The translations under genes and the position numbers were made by a program. Positions 7,543-8,173 of a stretch of 8,173 bases of DNA are shown one piece after another. Position 1 is the first letter of the stretch. Each line of letters begins with the position of its first letter. Origin of the DNA: Bacteroidales bacterium (GTDB taxonomy: Bacteria; Bacteroidota; Bacteroidia; Bacteroidales; JAADJA01); NCBI GenBank assembly GCA_021107975.1, contig JAIORT010000311.1:1-8173 (forward strand), in the 5' to 3' direction. The notes beneath the pieces were generated by a model that was given only the letters and a program-made list of their open reading frames with translations, was not told where the DNA came from and did no database searches.

Positions 7543-7596
7543 ATTCGTCAGACCACTTCGCACAAGGCAAACGTGCAGGTCAGTGGTCAGACGAAT
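7543..7596. repeat. 54-nt imperfect palindrome between folK and the kinase gene
   Basis: Two 15-nt arms (7543-7557 and 7582-7596, beginning ATTCGTC and ending GACGAAT) are complementary at 14 of 15 positions. The mismatch would be U/U in the minus-strand transcript. Within the 24-nt interior, GCAC (7560-7563) and GTGC (7573-7576) can form a second stem with an asymmetric internal loop. The block is clearly richer in G+C than its surroundings. There is no T-run after it on either strand. It may be an interspersed REP-like element or an intercistronic mRNA structure affecting kinase expression or folK mRNA stability. Confidence 0.75.
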
Positions 7597-7629
7597 GCAA
7601 CATGAGTGTTTCATCGCTTAACAAGTATT

Positions 7630-8130
7630 TTAATAAATCTCCACATTTTCATATAACTCCACTTTCAAATTATCTTCACATTTGTGAGCTAAAACTTCCA
7701 ATCTTACTTTAAAAACAGGATGTATAATATCACCGGCAATTTCTGCCAGCGGAATTAATGCAAATCTTCTCTCGTGCAAACGGGGATGAGGTATCTGTAA
7801 ATCTTCTTCATCTATTATTATATTATCGTACATTAATATATCAATATCTATTAAGCGGGATTCGTAACGAGTTGAGATTCGCTTCCTGCCAAGTTTTTTC
7901 TCAATATTTAGTAATTCTTTTAATATTTCTTTGGGACTTAATCCGGTTTCGACTATTATTACCTGGTTAAGAAAAGGCTTTTCACTTTTAAAGCCCCAGG
8001 GTTCTGTTTCATAAACAGAAGACGATTTTACAATTGTACCAATTTTCTCATTGATCATTCTGGCAGCATTCCCTAATAATTGCATTCTATCGCCAATATT
8101 ACCTCCAAGTAATAATGATGTCTTACTCAT
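7630..8130 (-). CDS. folK: 6-hydroxymethyl-7,8-dihydropterin pyrophosphokinase (HPPK)
   Basis: Transfers pyrophosphate from ATP to 6-hydroxymethyl-7,8-dihydropterin, the step before dihydropteroate synthase in folate synthesis; cytosolic. The 166-aa length is normal (E. coli 159). Visible features: GGNIGDR at 9-15; the pterin-side SSVYETEPWG at 37-46 and FLNQV at 53-57; the ATP/Mg site with Arg82, Arg92 and the metal-binding Asp95 and Asp97 in RLIDIDIL, at the same numbers as the E. coli enzyme; and IPHPRLHERRFAL at 113-125. The ATG at 8130 is preceded by the leader string TTGAAAGT, also found directly before the mutS ATG, and by a -7 element. It is probably the first gene of a folK-kinase transcription unit; other folate genes are not in view. 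Confidence 0.97.
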   Translation of the reverse strand: MSKTSLLLGGNIGDRMQLLGNAARMINEKIGTIVKSSSVYETEPWGFKSEKPFLNQVIIVETGLSPKEILKELLNIEKKLGRKRISTRYESRLIDIDILMYDNIIIDEEDLQIPHPRLHERRFALIPLAEIAGDIIHPVFKVRLEVLAHKCEDNLKVELYENVEIY

Positions 8131-8159
8131 ACTTTCAATCAGTATTCAATTTGAAACAG

Positions 8160-8167
8160 CAAAAATA
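8160..8167 (-). promoter_or_regulatory. folK promoter -7 element (TATTTTTG)
   Basis: On the minus strand TATTTTTG matches TAnnTTTG and is identical to the mutS element at 3467-3474. It ends 29 nt before the folK ATG. The -33 position lies beyond the right edge of the window, so only half of the promoter can be judged. Confidence 0.55.
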
Positions 8168-8173
8168 CAATTA

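Noticed and set aside
7543..7596. Palindrome as the intrinsic terminator of folK
   Set aside because: The minus-strand sequence after the stem (ATTTACAG) has no T-run, and termination there would cut off the kinase gene, which has no clear promoter of its own.
7758..7970. 70-aa plus-strand open frame inside folK
   Set aside because: It is antisense to the conserved HPPK core and has no promoter or family features.
1..8173. CRISPR array, insertion sequence, tRNA/rRNA, defence or toxin-antitoxin system
   Set aside because: I looked on both strands and found no regularly spaced repeats, transposase motifs, RNA-gene signatures or defence-type domains; the gene content is chromosomal housekeeping.

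Overview
The window is about 8.2 kb of AT-rich DNA (roughly one third G+C by eye). It most likely comes from a member of the Bacteroidota. The reasons are the protein variants (GPNMSGKSA P-loop in MutS, an ASPEG-type OmpA-like domain with TPR repeats, a Bacteroidota-style deoxynucleoside kinase), the near absence of Shine-Dalgarno sequences, and TAnnTTTG -7 promoter elements in front of four genes, one with TTTG exactly 19 nt upstream.

Layout, left to right: (1) the 3' part of a short-chain dehydrogenase gene (+), cut by the window edge; (2) a 109-bp convergent spacer with small tandem repeats and an imperfect hairpin; (3) mutS (-); (4) a 107-bp divergent promoter region; (5) a TrmH/SpoU-type RNA 2'-O-methyltransferase gene (+); (6) a near-perfect bidirectional intrinsic terminator; (7) a large gene (-) for an exported protein with a predicted N-terminal beta-barrel, an OmpA-like region and C-terminal TPR repeats, driven by the best promoter in the window; (8) a 336-bp very AT-rich non-coding stretch; (9) a deoxynucleoside kinase gene (-); (10) a 121-bp spacer holding a strong 54-nt imperfect palindrome; (11) folK (-), whose promoter -7 element lies at the right edge.

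The genes are mainly housekeeping: mismatch repair, RNA modification, deoxynucleotide salvage, folate synthesis and envelope structure. folK and the kinase are probably co-transcribed; the others look like single-gene units with alternating orientation. Two start codons deserve attention: the longest open frames of mutS and of the OmpA/TPR gene begin at TTG codons that lie inside the promoter -7 elements, so both are placed here at the downstream ATG. No mobile element, CRISPR array, tRNA or rRNA was found. I see no clear evidence of an undescribed multi-gene system; the least explained items are the intercistronic palindrome between folK and the kinase and the domain make-up of the OmpA/TPR protein.
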